Shown here: piece after piece, positions 26,506 to 36,600 of the stretch
Position numbering within the stretch: the first letter of the stretch is position 1
Layout: every line of letters starts with the position of its first letter
DNA from: DATCRE01 sp964235605
GTDB lineage: Bacteria; Bacteroidota; Bacteroidia; Cytophagales; Cyclobacteriaceae
Length of the DNA stretch: 49,782 nt
Assembly (NCBI GenBank): GCA_964235605.1
Contig: CAXSCR010000035.1
Coordinates: 1-49,782 of the forward strand
Direction: 5' to 3'
Made by a program: the position numbers and the translations under genes
Notes under the pieces: model-generated
The model's database searches: none
Seen by the model: the letters and a program-made list of their open reading frames with translations, nothing else
What the model was told of the DNA's origin: nothing

Positions 26506-26934
26506 ATGGTAAACCAGGAAATTACTTAAAATTGTAGTTTAGTAAGAGAGATTTTTACTTACTATTGATATAAAAAAAGAGTTCCTTCTTATGATGTTTT
26601 AGCAAAGGTGTTGTTTTATTAGAACGCTAACCAATTTGATATTACTTCAAATTCCCATATTACGATACGATTTCTATGGAGGGATTGCTCTTTCAAACGG
26701 TGATTGTCATCTGTAGCTTTGAATGAATTATTTAAAATCAGGCTAGTCGCTCAAAGCTAGCAGCCTGAAGTGCTATTCTTAAAGCGACCCCTCTCATATA
26801 CTGCGTACTCCTTGAAGCAAGGGTATTACTGCAAGCCGAAGAGAGCGCATATTCTTTGATAGAAGATTTAGGTACGTTTTGTTTCTACTCCATTTAAAAT
26901 ACCATGGGCAGCAGGTTAATTGTCAACGTACATG
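26506..26934. other. Intergenic with one dispersed repeat
   Basis: About 430 bases between convergent genes. Apart from repeat copy C (26733-26775) nothing is recognised. Confidence 0.5.
26733..26775 (-). repeat. Dispersed intergenic repeat, copy C
   Basis: Minus-strand copy: TAGCACTTCA, then the invariant core GGCTGCTAGCTTTGAG, then CGACTAGCCTGATTTTAA. Heptads GCTGCTA, GCTTTGA, GCGACTA, GCCTGAT. Confidence 0.85.
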
Positions 26935-27999
26935 TTACCATTCAATTTTATTTCTATTCATAGCATTAAGTTCTTCAAAGGCGATGATCAATCTTTCTTT
27001 GATAGTAGTTTCACCCTCACGTAACCATACTCGAGGGTCGTAGTATTTTTTGTTCGGAGAATCTTTGCCTGATGGGTTTCCTAGCTGTGAATCAAGATAA
27101 GGTTGGTTTTTTTTATAAAAACGGTGTATACCATTCCAAAAAGCCCATTGAATATCAGTATCAATATTCATTTTAACTACACCGTAATTTAAAGCCTCCT
27201 TAATTTTGTCGATGTCGCTTCCTGAGCCACCATGAAATACAAAGCTTATTGGGTTCATAATTGTTTTATGCATCTCCTCAACATAGGTTTGTGAATTTTT
27301 TAGGATAAGTGGCTCTAACTTAACGTTACCAGGCTTGTATACGCCATGCACATTACCAAATGACGCTGCAATTACAAAGTTATCACTCACTTTACTTAAC
27401 TCAGAATAAGCGTAAGCAACATCTTCAGGTTGTGTGTATAGTTTAGAACTTTCAATATCTGTGTTATCGACACCATCTTCTTCGCCTCCGGTAACGCCAA
27501 GTTCAATCTCAAGATACATGTTGATCTTTGATAGTTTTTCGAGATAGCGCTTGCTGATTTCAATATTCTCATAAAGAGACTCTTCAGATAAATCAAGCAT
27601 GTGTGAGGTGAATAAGGGTGTTCCGGTTTCTTTGAAGAATTTTTCACCCTCTTTAATCATACCGTCAATCCATGGTAATAATTTTTTGGAGGCATGATCA
27701 GTATTCAAAAGCACGGGTATTTGATAGTGATCACTTACTTGGTGAACAAATTTGGCTGCAGTAACGGCGCCTAAAATAGAAGCCTGTTGGTTGGTATTTT
27801 CTAGAGACTTACCTACAAAGAAACTTGCCCCACTATTGGAGAATTGTATAATGACAGGCGAATAAACCGATTTTGCCGCTTCAAGACAAGCATTTATTGT
27901 GTTTGAATTGGTAACGTTTATTGCTGGCAATGCATAATGGTTAGTCTTTGCATCATTAAAAATTTCCTTTGCTTGTTTGTAATTTAGAACACGCGACAT
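26935..27999 (-). CDS. fbaA: Fructose-bisphosphate aldolase, class II
   Basis: Zinc-dependent glycolytic and gluconeogenic aldolase, 354 residues, full length for the long class IIA form. Catalytic Asp and zinc His lie in LLNTDHASKK; further zinc ligands are in EIELGVTGGEEDGV and FGNVHGVYKPG; the phosphate loop is HGGSGSD and KMNIDTD. A full -7 match (TACATTTG, minus strand, 28065-28072) lies about 65 bases upstream, but its -33 spacing is short. Monocistronic. Confidence 0.96.
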   Translation of the reverse strand: MSRVLNYKQAKEIFNDAKTNHYALPAINVTNSNTINACLEAAKSVYSPVIIQFSNSGASFFVGKSLENTNQQASILGAVTAAKFVHQVSDHYQIPVLLNTDHASKKLLPWIDGMIKEGEKFFKETGTPLFTSHMLDLSEESLYENIEISKRYLEKLSKINMYLEIELGVTGGEEDGVDNTDIESSKLYTQPEDVAYAYSELSKVSDNFVIAASFGNVHGVYKPGNVKLEPLILKNSQTYVEEMHKTIMNPISFVFHGGSGSDIDKIKEALNYGVVKMNIDTDIQWAFWNGIHRFYKKNQPYLDSQLGNPSGKDSPNKKYYDPRVWLREGETTIKERLIIAFEELNAMNRNKIEW

Positions 28000-28145
28000 A
28001 ATAGAATTTATTAAATGTTAAAGTCTTACCATTGAATGGCGTACCCCACAAGCAAGACTGGCACCAAATGTAATGATTTCACATACAATGCGCTGACTTC
28101 AGGAGGTATTAGACAGGAAAACGTTTTAATTTTAATATCAAAGTA

Positions 28146-28187
28146 TAGCCTCTGGCTGCTAGCTTTGAGTTGCTAGCTCGATTTTTC
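28146..28187 (+). repeat. Dispersed intergenic repeat, copy A
   Basis: Plus-strand copy: TAGCCTCT, invariant core GGCTGCTAGCTTTGAG, then TTGCTAGCTCGATTTTTC. The three copies A, B and C share the TAGC start, the 16-base core, a second CTAG and the GATTTT end, about 42-45 bp in all. Read as heptads: GCTGCTA, GCTTTGA, GTTGCTA, GCTCGAT. All copies are between genes. Confidence 0.85.
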
Positions 28188-28232
28188 AAAGTTCCATGCA
28201 GATGACTATCATTTCGAGCTCATGTTAAAAGA

Positions 28233-28264
28233 TGCCCAATCCGCCACTTACGGTAGACTGGGCA
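28233..28264 (-). terminator. Terminator of the alcohol dehydrogenase operon
   Basis: Stem TGCCCA / TGGGCA plus inner short pairs lies 13 bases after the stop of the 28277 gene. On the minus strand it is followed by TCTTTTAA, a weak U-tract. Confidence 0.5.
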
Positions 28265-28276
28265 ATACTAAACAAA

Positions 28277-28819
28277 CTATTTAGGACGTGTCAATTTTTT
28301 ATTTTTATTTCTATAAATCATAAGTGCTAAAACTGCAGAAGTTACGGCAACCCCAATTGCCACTTTTTTTATGGCACCTTTTGGGTTGTATCTCCATTCA
28401 GCGCGCCACCCATTCTCTACAAAAATATTAGGAACTATGCCCTGCCGAAAATCATCTATAACACCTTCCACTACATTGATCCGGTCTGCAAGGAGTAACG
28501 TTAGCCAGTGAACTGCGTTTCCTTCGCTGTATTTGAATGCATACCTGCGAAGTTTCCCACTCAACCCAGAAGGTGGTGTTGAGGTTCCAAAAACTCTGGT
28601 TACACTGGGTCTTTCATTTGACTGTAAAATTTCAACCTTTAATGGTTGCTGCTCTACGCGTTCATAAATTAGCCGTTGATAATCTGCACCTGTATTGTGC
28701 TTCATAGGATATGTCGGATCATTTTTAGGATCAGCATCAATACCCCATCCTATTATGTCTTGATAGCCCCTGCTAATTTCTTTATTCACGTTTTTCTTAT
28801 TTTCAGTTAATGTTTCCAT
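28277..28819 (-). CDS. Conserved hypothetical protein with C-terminal membrane anchor
   Basis: 180 residues, no named family recognised. Residues 1-140 are soluble and well ordered, with many aromatic and charged residues (RGYQDIIGWGIDADPKND, TRVFGTSTPPSGLSGKLRR, HWLTLLLADRINVVEG). Residues 147-167 form one membrane segment followed by a basic tail, so the domain is probably anchored to the inner membrane, though the side is not clear. It starts 12 bases after the alcohol dehydrogenase gene and is surely co-transcribed, suggesting a shared task. Confidence 0.75.
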   Translation of the reverse strand: METLTENKKNVNKEISRGYQDIIGWGIDADPKNDPTYPMKHNTGADYQRLIYERVEQQPLKVEILQSNERPSVTRVFGTSTPPSGLSGKLRRYAFKYSEGNAVHWLTLLLADRINVVEGVIDDFRQGIVPNIFVENGWRAEWRYNPKGAIKKVAIGVAVTSAVLALMIYRNKNKKLTRPK

Positions 28820-28830
28820 AATAATTTTAT

Positions 28831-29997
28831 TTAAGCCGCTACTGCACGCGCTCTAGGTGGAATAAGGATTGGTTTAATACAGTTATCTCGCTTTGCCGAA
28901 AATATATGATACGCATCAGACACTTCTTCTAATGGAATTCTATGTGTAATGAGATCCTTCGGACTTAGTCTTCCACTCATAACATGATCAATTAATCTTG
29001 GGAGTAAACGTTTAACAGAAGCCTGATTAGCACGTATGGTGATCCCTTTGTTAACTACATTTCCTATTGGCACTAAATTCCATGTAGGCCCATAAACACC
29101 GACGATAGAAACAATACCACCTTTCTTAACTGAATTAATTGCCCATTGTAAGGCTACTGCTGAGCCAGCTTGAAGCAATAGTTTTTTTCCAGTAATATCT
29201 TGAAGGGCACTTCCTTCTGCGTCACATCCAACGGCATCTATGCAAACATCAGCTCCATACCAACCAGTGGTTCTTTTTAAAAACACTACGGGATCTTCCA
29301 TGTCTTTAAAATTATAAGCCTCGGCTTTTGAAAATGTCTTTGCGAACTCAAGTCTATAATCTAAATGATCTATTACAATCACACGCCCTGCGCCGAATAA
29401 CCATGCGCAGCGCGCCGCCATAAGACCTATTGGTCCGGCACCAAAGACTACTACAGTATCGCCTTTTTGAATGCCACCCATTTCAGCAGCCTGATAACCG
29501 GTAGGTGTTACATCGGTCAAAAGTACTGCATCATCAAGATTCATACCTGCAGGAATTATGGTTGGACCAATATCAGCATAGGGTACACGTACATATTCTG
29601 CCTGGCCACCATCGTAGCCGCCTGCCGTATGAGAATATCCAAAAATTCCACCAACTGCTGTGGCCGCAGGGTTTGACTCATGGCAATTGCCAAATAATTC
29701 TTGCTTGCAAAATGGACACGTTCCACAGGCAATATTAAATGGTACCATTACATGGTCGCCAGGTTTTAGATTTCGTACACTAGAACCTACTTCTTCTACT
29801 ATTCCTGTGAACTCATGACCGAAGGTCATACCAACACGTGTGTCGGGCACCAGTCCATGGTACAAGTGTAAATCAGAACCACAAATGCAAGATCGCGTTA
29901 CACGCACAATGGCGTCATTGGGATGCAAGATTTCTGGTTCTGGCCTATTATGATCTGCCCGGATTCTACGGGGCCCGCGATAATTCATTGCAAGCAT
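28831..29997 (-). CDS. Zinc-dependent alcohol dehydrogenase (formaldehyde dehydrogenase-like)
   Basis: 388-residue medium-chain dehydrogenase. Catalytic zinc ligands Cys39 (CICGSD) and His61-Glu62 (GHEFTG); structural zinc cysteines 91, 94, 97 and 105 (CGTCPFCKQELFGNC). The Rossmann motif GAGPIGLMAA near residue 190 binds NAD(P). The long insert near 235-275 and general pattern fit the glutathione-independent formaldehyde dehydrogenase group, but the true substrate is open. First gene of a two-gene operon with the membrane-anchored unknown protein. Confidence 0.9.
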   Translation of the reverse strand: MLAMNYRGPRRIRADHNRPEPEILHPNDAIVRVTRSCICGSDLHLYHGLVPDTRVGMTFGHEFTGIVEEVGSSVRNLKPGDHVMVPFNIACGTCPFCKQELFGNCHESNPAATAVGGIFGYSHTAGGYDGGQAEYVRVPYADIGPTIIPAGMNLDDAVLLTDVTPTGYQAAEMGGIQKGDTVVVFGAGPIGLMAARCAWLFGAGRVIVIDHLDYRLEFAKTFSKAEAYNFKDMEDPVVFLKRTTGWYGADVCIDAVGCDAEGSALQDITGKKLLLQAGSAVALQWAINSVKKGGIVSIVGVYGPTWNLVPIGNVVNKGITIRANQASVKRLLPRLIDHVMSGRLSPKDLITHRIPLEEVSDAYHIFSAKRDNCIKPILIPPRARAVAA

Positions 29998-30607
29998 AAT
30001 TGTTTCAGTTTAATTAAATTGAACATCGATTAAACACAACATATTGAACAGCCATTGTGCTTTTCAGGACGATGAGACTTTCATACATCATTGTGTTTAA
30101 TGGTGTCTAAAAAAAATATGCCCTTGCTGCTTAAAGTTGCTGTGAGCAATAAATTTTAAAGGTATAAGGAAAACAAAATGGAGATTTATTTTAAACCGAT
30201 ATTGAAATGTTGCAATTGATGGTTAGTGATATGACACTACTAACATTATGCAATAGATACAAACCACGTAAGTTTACGTAATTGTATTCGCATGAGTATT
30301 AAATGATAATGTTTTAAACTCTACTTTGCGTACGTACGTGTACAATTAAATAGCTTTAAGATGTTGATTAAACTCTTTTCATTCGAATGTAGGGCGGCAA
30401 AGAGGAAATTGTAAATGCTAAAAAAGCTTAAAAATGTTACAGCTTCTTGAAGTTGGATACTTTTTGATCAGCAACATTTTAGCGAAAAAATAATCATCGT
30501 ATCAGCTCAAAAATTGGTGTTATCGAAAGAATAGTTACAAAAACCTTATAAATCCGGTATCGGAACCATTAAACTTTTCCTTAGGTTTATCCCCAAATCC
30601 TACATGC
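29998..30607. other. 610-base intergenic region before the giant protease gene
   Basis: No gene seen. Two short palindromes stand out: ACGTAA-GT-TTACGT (30266-30279) and the self-complementary CGTACGTACG (30329-30338), about 50 bases apart. They could be operator sites for either divergent gene. No consensus -7 box was found next to the protease start. Confidence 0.5.
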
Positions 30608-33600
30608 ATGAAGCAAGTCTATTTATTATCCCGTTTTAATCTTATTATTTGTTTTCTCCTTTTCCTTGTTGCCAATCTGAGCCAGGCTCAGACCTTAAGC
30701 AGTATCAATGAAGGGACCTTACGCATTAAAGTTTCCGAGCAATTGGCAACTCAATTAGAGAAGTCTAAATTATCTCGCGATGCAAATAATGTGCTATTAA
30801 CAGGCATAAAGTCTTTTGACAATGTCAATCGGCAGTTTAGTGTTAGAGAGCTTAAGCGGGTATTTCGCCCAGCCGGAAAATTCGAACAAAAGCATCGTAA
30901 ACATAAACTTCATCTTTGGTATGAAGTGAAAATGGATAATGCTGCTTCTGTTATTAAAGCTTTGGCAGTCTATGAGGCACTTCCTGAAGTACTTCTTTCA
31001 GAGCCAGTTTATAAGAAAATGATCATTGGATCAGACAACAAAAATTTTGGACCTGTGATTTATGACATAGCTGACAAAAAGAAATCAGCGGTTACATTAC
31101 CAGGTGCTTCAAACGACCCCATGTTACCTCAACAATGGCATTATAATAACACAGGCCAGACCGGTGGTACGCCAGGTGCAGATATAAAGTTGTTCCAAGC
31201 TTGGGGCATCGAAACAGGTAAACCTAATGTAATAGTAGCTGTAACAGATGGAGGTATTCAAGTAAACCACCCTGACTTAGCAGCGAATATGTGGATCAAC
31301 ACAGATGAAATACCAGGAAACGGTATTGATGATGATAACAATGGATATAAAGATGACTATAACGGATATGGCTTCGGTGACAATACCGGTGCTATGGCGG
31401 GAGATGCACATGGTACGCACGTTGGCGGTACAATAGCAGCCGTAAATAATAATGGGATTGGTGTTGCCGGTGTAGCCGGCGGTTCAGGTACTGGAGACGG
31501 AGCACGTCTTATGAGTTGTGCTGCATTTGGTGCAACTGGCACCGGTGGTTTCGAAGATACTTATGTATATGCTGCTGATAACGGCGCCGTAATTTCCCAG
31601 AACAGCTGGGGATATACTACTGCTGGTGTTTTCGATCAAGTTGTCTTAGACGGTATTGACTATTTTATATCTGAGGCAGGAAAAGATGAAAATGGAAATC
31701 AAGTAGGTCCTATGAATGGCGGTATCGTAATCTTTGCCGCTGGTAATAACAATACAAATGCAAGTCATTATCCTGGATTTTATGCACCTACATTATCTGT
31801 TGCTGCAACTACTCACCAAGATAAAAAAGCATGGTATTCTAATTTTGGCGATTGGGTTGATATTGCTGCGCCAGGTGGTGAAACTAACGTTGCAAATCAA
31901 GGTGTATTAAGTACGACAAGTAATAATCAGTATGCGTTTTTCCAAGGAACGTCAATGGCATGCCCTCACATGTCTGGACTTGCGGCATTAATTGTTTCAA
32001 AATTTGGAGGCACAGGTTTTACACCTAAAATGCTTCGCGATCGATTAATGCAAACCGTTGATAATATCGACGCTGCTCATCCTCAATTCGCGGGACAATT
32101 AGGTGCAGGAAGAATAAATGCTTTTAAAGCCTTGCAACAAGATGATAATGCGCCACCAGAAGCTATTGATGATTTAGCTGCAATAAATGTGGGCATTACA
32201 ACACTAACATTAACATGGACTTCCCCAACTGATGTAGGTAGCGGTTCTGCTTCTTCTTATGATATACGTTATTCTACAACACCCATAACGGATGCAAATT
32301 TTAATTCAGTGCCGCAGGTCGCTATACCACCAGCACCGAAGCCGGCAGGGTCACAAGAAAGTTATACCTTCAAAAGTTTAACGCCAGGAACTACTTACTA
32401 TTTTGCTATCAAGTCTGCAGACTTTTTTAGTAATACATCTGCTATCTCAAATGTTGTAGAACAAGCAACAAATTTCGCTCCTGTTATGGTGGTATCACCT
32501 ACTGTTATAAATGAGACGTTACAAACAGCGCAGACTTCAACCAAGACTTTTACCATATCTAATAATGGCGAAGGTCCTTTAGAATTTACACTTGTTACAA
32601 CAGCATATTTTGCTTCGGTAACGCCAATATCAGGTATAATTGCGCCACATGAAAGTATGGAGGTAACGGTAACGTTCGATTCAAACGGTTTATTGGCTGG
32701 TAGCTATGAGCAATTAATTGTTGTTAATAATAATGATCCTGCTTTTGATCCCGCTAATCCATTACGTATTCGTCTTATCCTAAAGGTTACAAACAATGGT
32801 GCACCCATTGCATCCGTAAATCCAGAAGCAGTTGATTTTGGAAATGTATTTGTAGGAGGTTCTTTAACTAAGACAGTTCAAATCTATAATGCAGGATCTG
32901 ATCCACTAATCATTAGTTCTGTAACGTCAGATGATGCTGATTTTGTCGCTAATTTTTCTGACTCAATTACGGTTGCTGCTTTTGATAGTGCTAGCATAGA
33001 AATTACATTTAATCCTTCTGCATTGGGTGCTGTTGCTGGAACGATATCAATAGCTACAAATGATGCTTCGAATTCAACCTTACAAGTTTCGGTAACAGGT
33101 CGAGGCGTAGAGGCACCAAACATTGTAGTATCTCCAGAGTCTTTGTCAGAAACATTAAACACAGATAATATAGCTGTACAATATCTAACGATTAAGAACA
33201 CAGGAGAAAGCGATCTTGAATTTGCTATTGAAGTTGCAGATGGTACGGATAGTGTTTCTACCGTAAAGAATATTACCATCACATCTAATGGATCGAGCGT
33301 TAAAAATGCAGGAGAAAAACAAGGTGCAAAGCCTAATGGCCAGGCATCTCAAACTTTTGCAATTAAATCAGTTTCTCTATCTGCGGTGAAAACTAAAGTT
33401 CTTATTTTAACACCCGATGATAATCTTAGTGATGTGGCAACAATACTCAATAGCTTTGAGGATGTGGAAGCTACTGTCTTCGCGAAAAGTGGTTTGCCTA
33501 CACTAACAGTTGCAGATCTTGAAGGGTATCAAATTGTATTTGTTACCAACAATACAACTTGGCAAGCAAGTGGTGTATCATCAGAAACCGTTGGTAATGT

Positions 33601-36600
33601 ACTTGCAGATTATGCAGACCAGGGTGGAAAAGTACTTGTTAATCAATTTGCTTATTCTTATGATGACTGGAAGATGGCTGGGCGTTTTATTGACGGACAA
33701 TATGGCCCATTCTTGCCATCTACAGCAGATGCTAATTTAGAAGTAGAGCTAGGTGACATAGTATTGCCTGGACACCAAATTATGGAAGGCGTAGAAGTTT
33801 TGAAGTATACTGGATATGTTCAAAATGTAAGTCTTGCACCAGGAGCAACTGCGATTGCAAAATGGAGTAATGGCGATTTATTCTTAGCTGCAAACAGCAA
33901 CGTTGTAGCACTTAACTTATTGCCAAGCTTAGGTGACGGTAATGCGCTTCAATGGACAGGAGATCTTCCAACACTATATCAAAATGCTATTCATTATCTA
34001 GTTTCATCTGGATCTTTCGTTTCGGTTGATCCACAAGAAGGTGTTGTAGCACCAAATTCCGAAATTCAAGTAGCTGTGACTTTTGATGCGAGTGGACTAG
34101 ATAAGGGTACTTATAGCTCGTCACTCAATATAACTAGTAATGATCCTAATGAACCGCTTGTTTCGGTGGCGACAGTATTGACTGTATTAGGCGAAGAATT
34201 TATTGTAGTTCCAGATTCATTATATGAAGAGTTAGAAAAAGAGGAAACTTCAAATAGAACAATTGTATTATCTAACAACGGATTAAAAAATGTAACCTTC
34301 GATGTTTCAGTTAAAAACACAGGGGTTTCTTCAGTAGTGATACAAAAGAAAACAAGTGTAAGTAAATATGACCTTGCTGGTGCAGCAAAATCGGCTGAGA
34401 AGAAGAAACAAAACAAGGTTCGTTCGCATGTTAATGTTAAGGGCATAAATAGTTTTGTAAACAATAGTTCAAAACGACCAGCTATAACAGCAATAGGCGT
34501 AGAACAATATGCTACAGACTTTGAAGACTTTGCGCTAGGCGACATAGAAGGTCAAAATGGTTGGTCAGGCCAATGGAGTAACTGGATGATTAGCACAAGC
34601 AACGCTGTAAGCGGTGCACAGCATATTAGATCCGTATCTGATGGCTTAGGATTAACATTGGCGTTTTCTCCTGAAATAGCAACAGGAACAAAGACTAAGT
34701 CTTCAACAACTATGCGGGTAAATCTTGATGGGTTAGGTACTACTTGGCAAGTTATTCCACAGTCTAATGCTGAAGGACGATTGAATACACGCATTCAGTT
34801 TTCACCGGATGGCAGTGCGCAAGCATTGGTTAACTTAGGAAATGATGAAGGGGAATTTGTAGAGATATCTGCTGCTGTTCCTAATGGCTACTTTGATTTA
34901 ACAATTGAAGTTGATAGGAAAAACACAGAATTTAATGTTTACTTCAATAGCGATAAGGTTTTCACAGGTAAAGGTTTTTCGGGTAATATCGATCAAGTGG
35001 TATTTCTTTCTTTGATGGAGGAAACCGGACAGATTTTTGATGTTGATGATTTCAAAATCATCGATGGTAAGAACGAATCTGTGTTTCCATATATCACAGT
35101 ATCTCCAACTTCTGGAAATTTAGGCGCTGGCGAATCTGTTTCAATTACTGTTAAATTTAATAGCAACGCTATAGATTTCGGAACTTTTAATTCTGATATA
35201 ATTATTGATTTAGATAAAAGACGTAAGACACTTGTTGTGCCTGCAGTACTGCGTGTAATTGGTGATCCAGATATTCAAGTTGATCCAACTGTATTACAAG
35301 CAACTGTACCTTACAAAGGAGATACTACACGTACGTTCGAAATAACAAACACCGGTGGTAATCCATTAATTTATAGTCTGCAAGTAATTGGTGCAAGTAC
35401 AGATGTATCTAAACTTCCAGCTGAACCTGTTAGCAAATTTGCAAAATGGAAAACTGATAGTCGCATCACTGCTAAATTGGCTAAGGACGTTCAACTTTCA
35501 AGAAAGGATGTTTCAAAGCAATCGCAAACCATTAGCGCTTTATCAGGTGTTGCTCTGTTGACCGAAAATTTTAATGGGGAAACATTCCCTCCAAAAGGTT
35601 GGGATATAGTTGACAACGCAGGTAGCGGAATTATTTGGAAGAAAGCTGCAGCTTGGGATGAAGAAAATTATAGTGGAACAGGGGAAGCTGCTACAGTTAG
35701 TAGTGATAAAGCTTCTTTCATAGAATATGATGTTGAATTAATTACACCGACAATCAGCGTAAATGGTTACAAGAATGTTGCCGTACAATACAACGCTAAT
35801 TATCAGAACATATCGAACATAGATTTCTTCGATCTTGATATTCAAGTTGAAGGAAGCACTACGTGGACAAGCGTTCTACGCTGGAATGAAGATCATGGTA
35901 CTTTCCGTGCTAAACCAGGAGAATCAGTTACCGTTGATTTGGATAAATTTTTAGATGACGCAACTTCATTCAAACTACGTTGGCATTATTATGACCCAAG
36001 AACGGGCGACTATGATTGGTACGCACAAGTTGATGATGTAGTGATACTTGGAGATGCACGTGCCTGGCTTACCGTTGCTCCTGCATCTGATACAATACCG
36101 GTTCGTGGAAGTCAAATTGTAACCGCTTACTTTAATGCAGAAGATATTGAAGCAGGTCGCTATGTTTCTGGTATACTGGTTAACAGCAATTCGGTTGCTC
36201 ACCCTATTGTAGGTATCGTTGCAAGCTTAACAGTTTTGGATCCAGCAATTATTGAAGTATCACCTGATTCATTGTATCAGGAACTTATGGTAGGTGAAAC
36301 TGAGACAAGAAGATTAACGATTTCGAATACGGGTGTAAGTCCTTTAACCTACTCTTTTGAGAGTACAGCTACACCAGTTCCTTCCGGTATCACGAAAAAA
36401 AGAGTTGAATCAAAGAATATACGTACAACAGTAACGCCTGCAACATCGCCTAAAGATTTACGTGCGGCACTTCACTCAGGATCTACCACGGTATTTTCAG
36501 GATCAAACACAGTATTTGCGGTAGAACAATACGCAACTAGTTTTGAAGAATTTGAGCCAGGTGATATAAATGGACAGCTAGGTTGGACAGGCCAGTTTAG

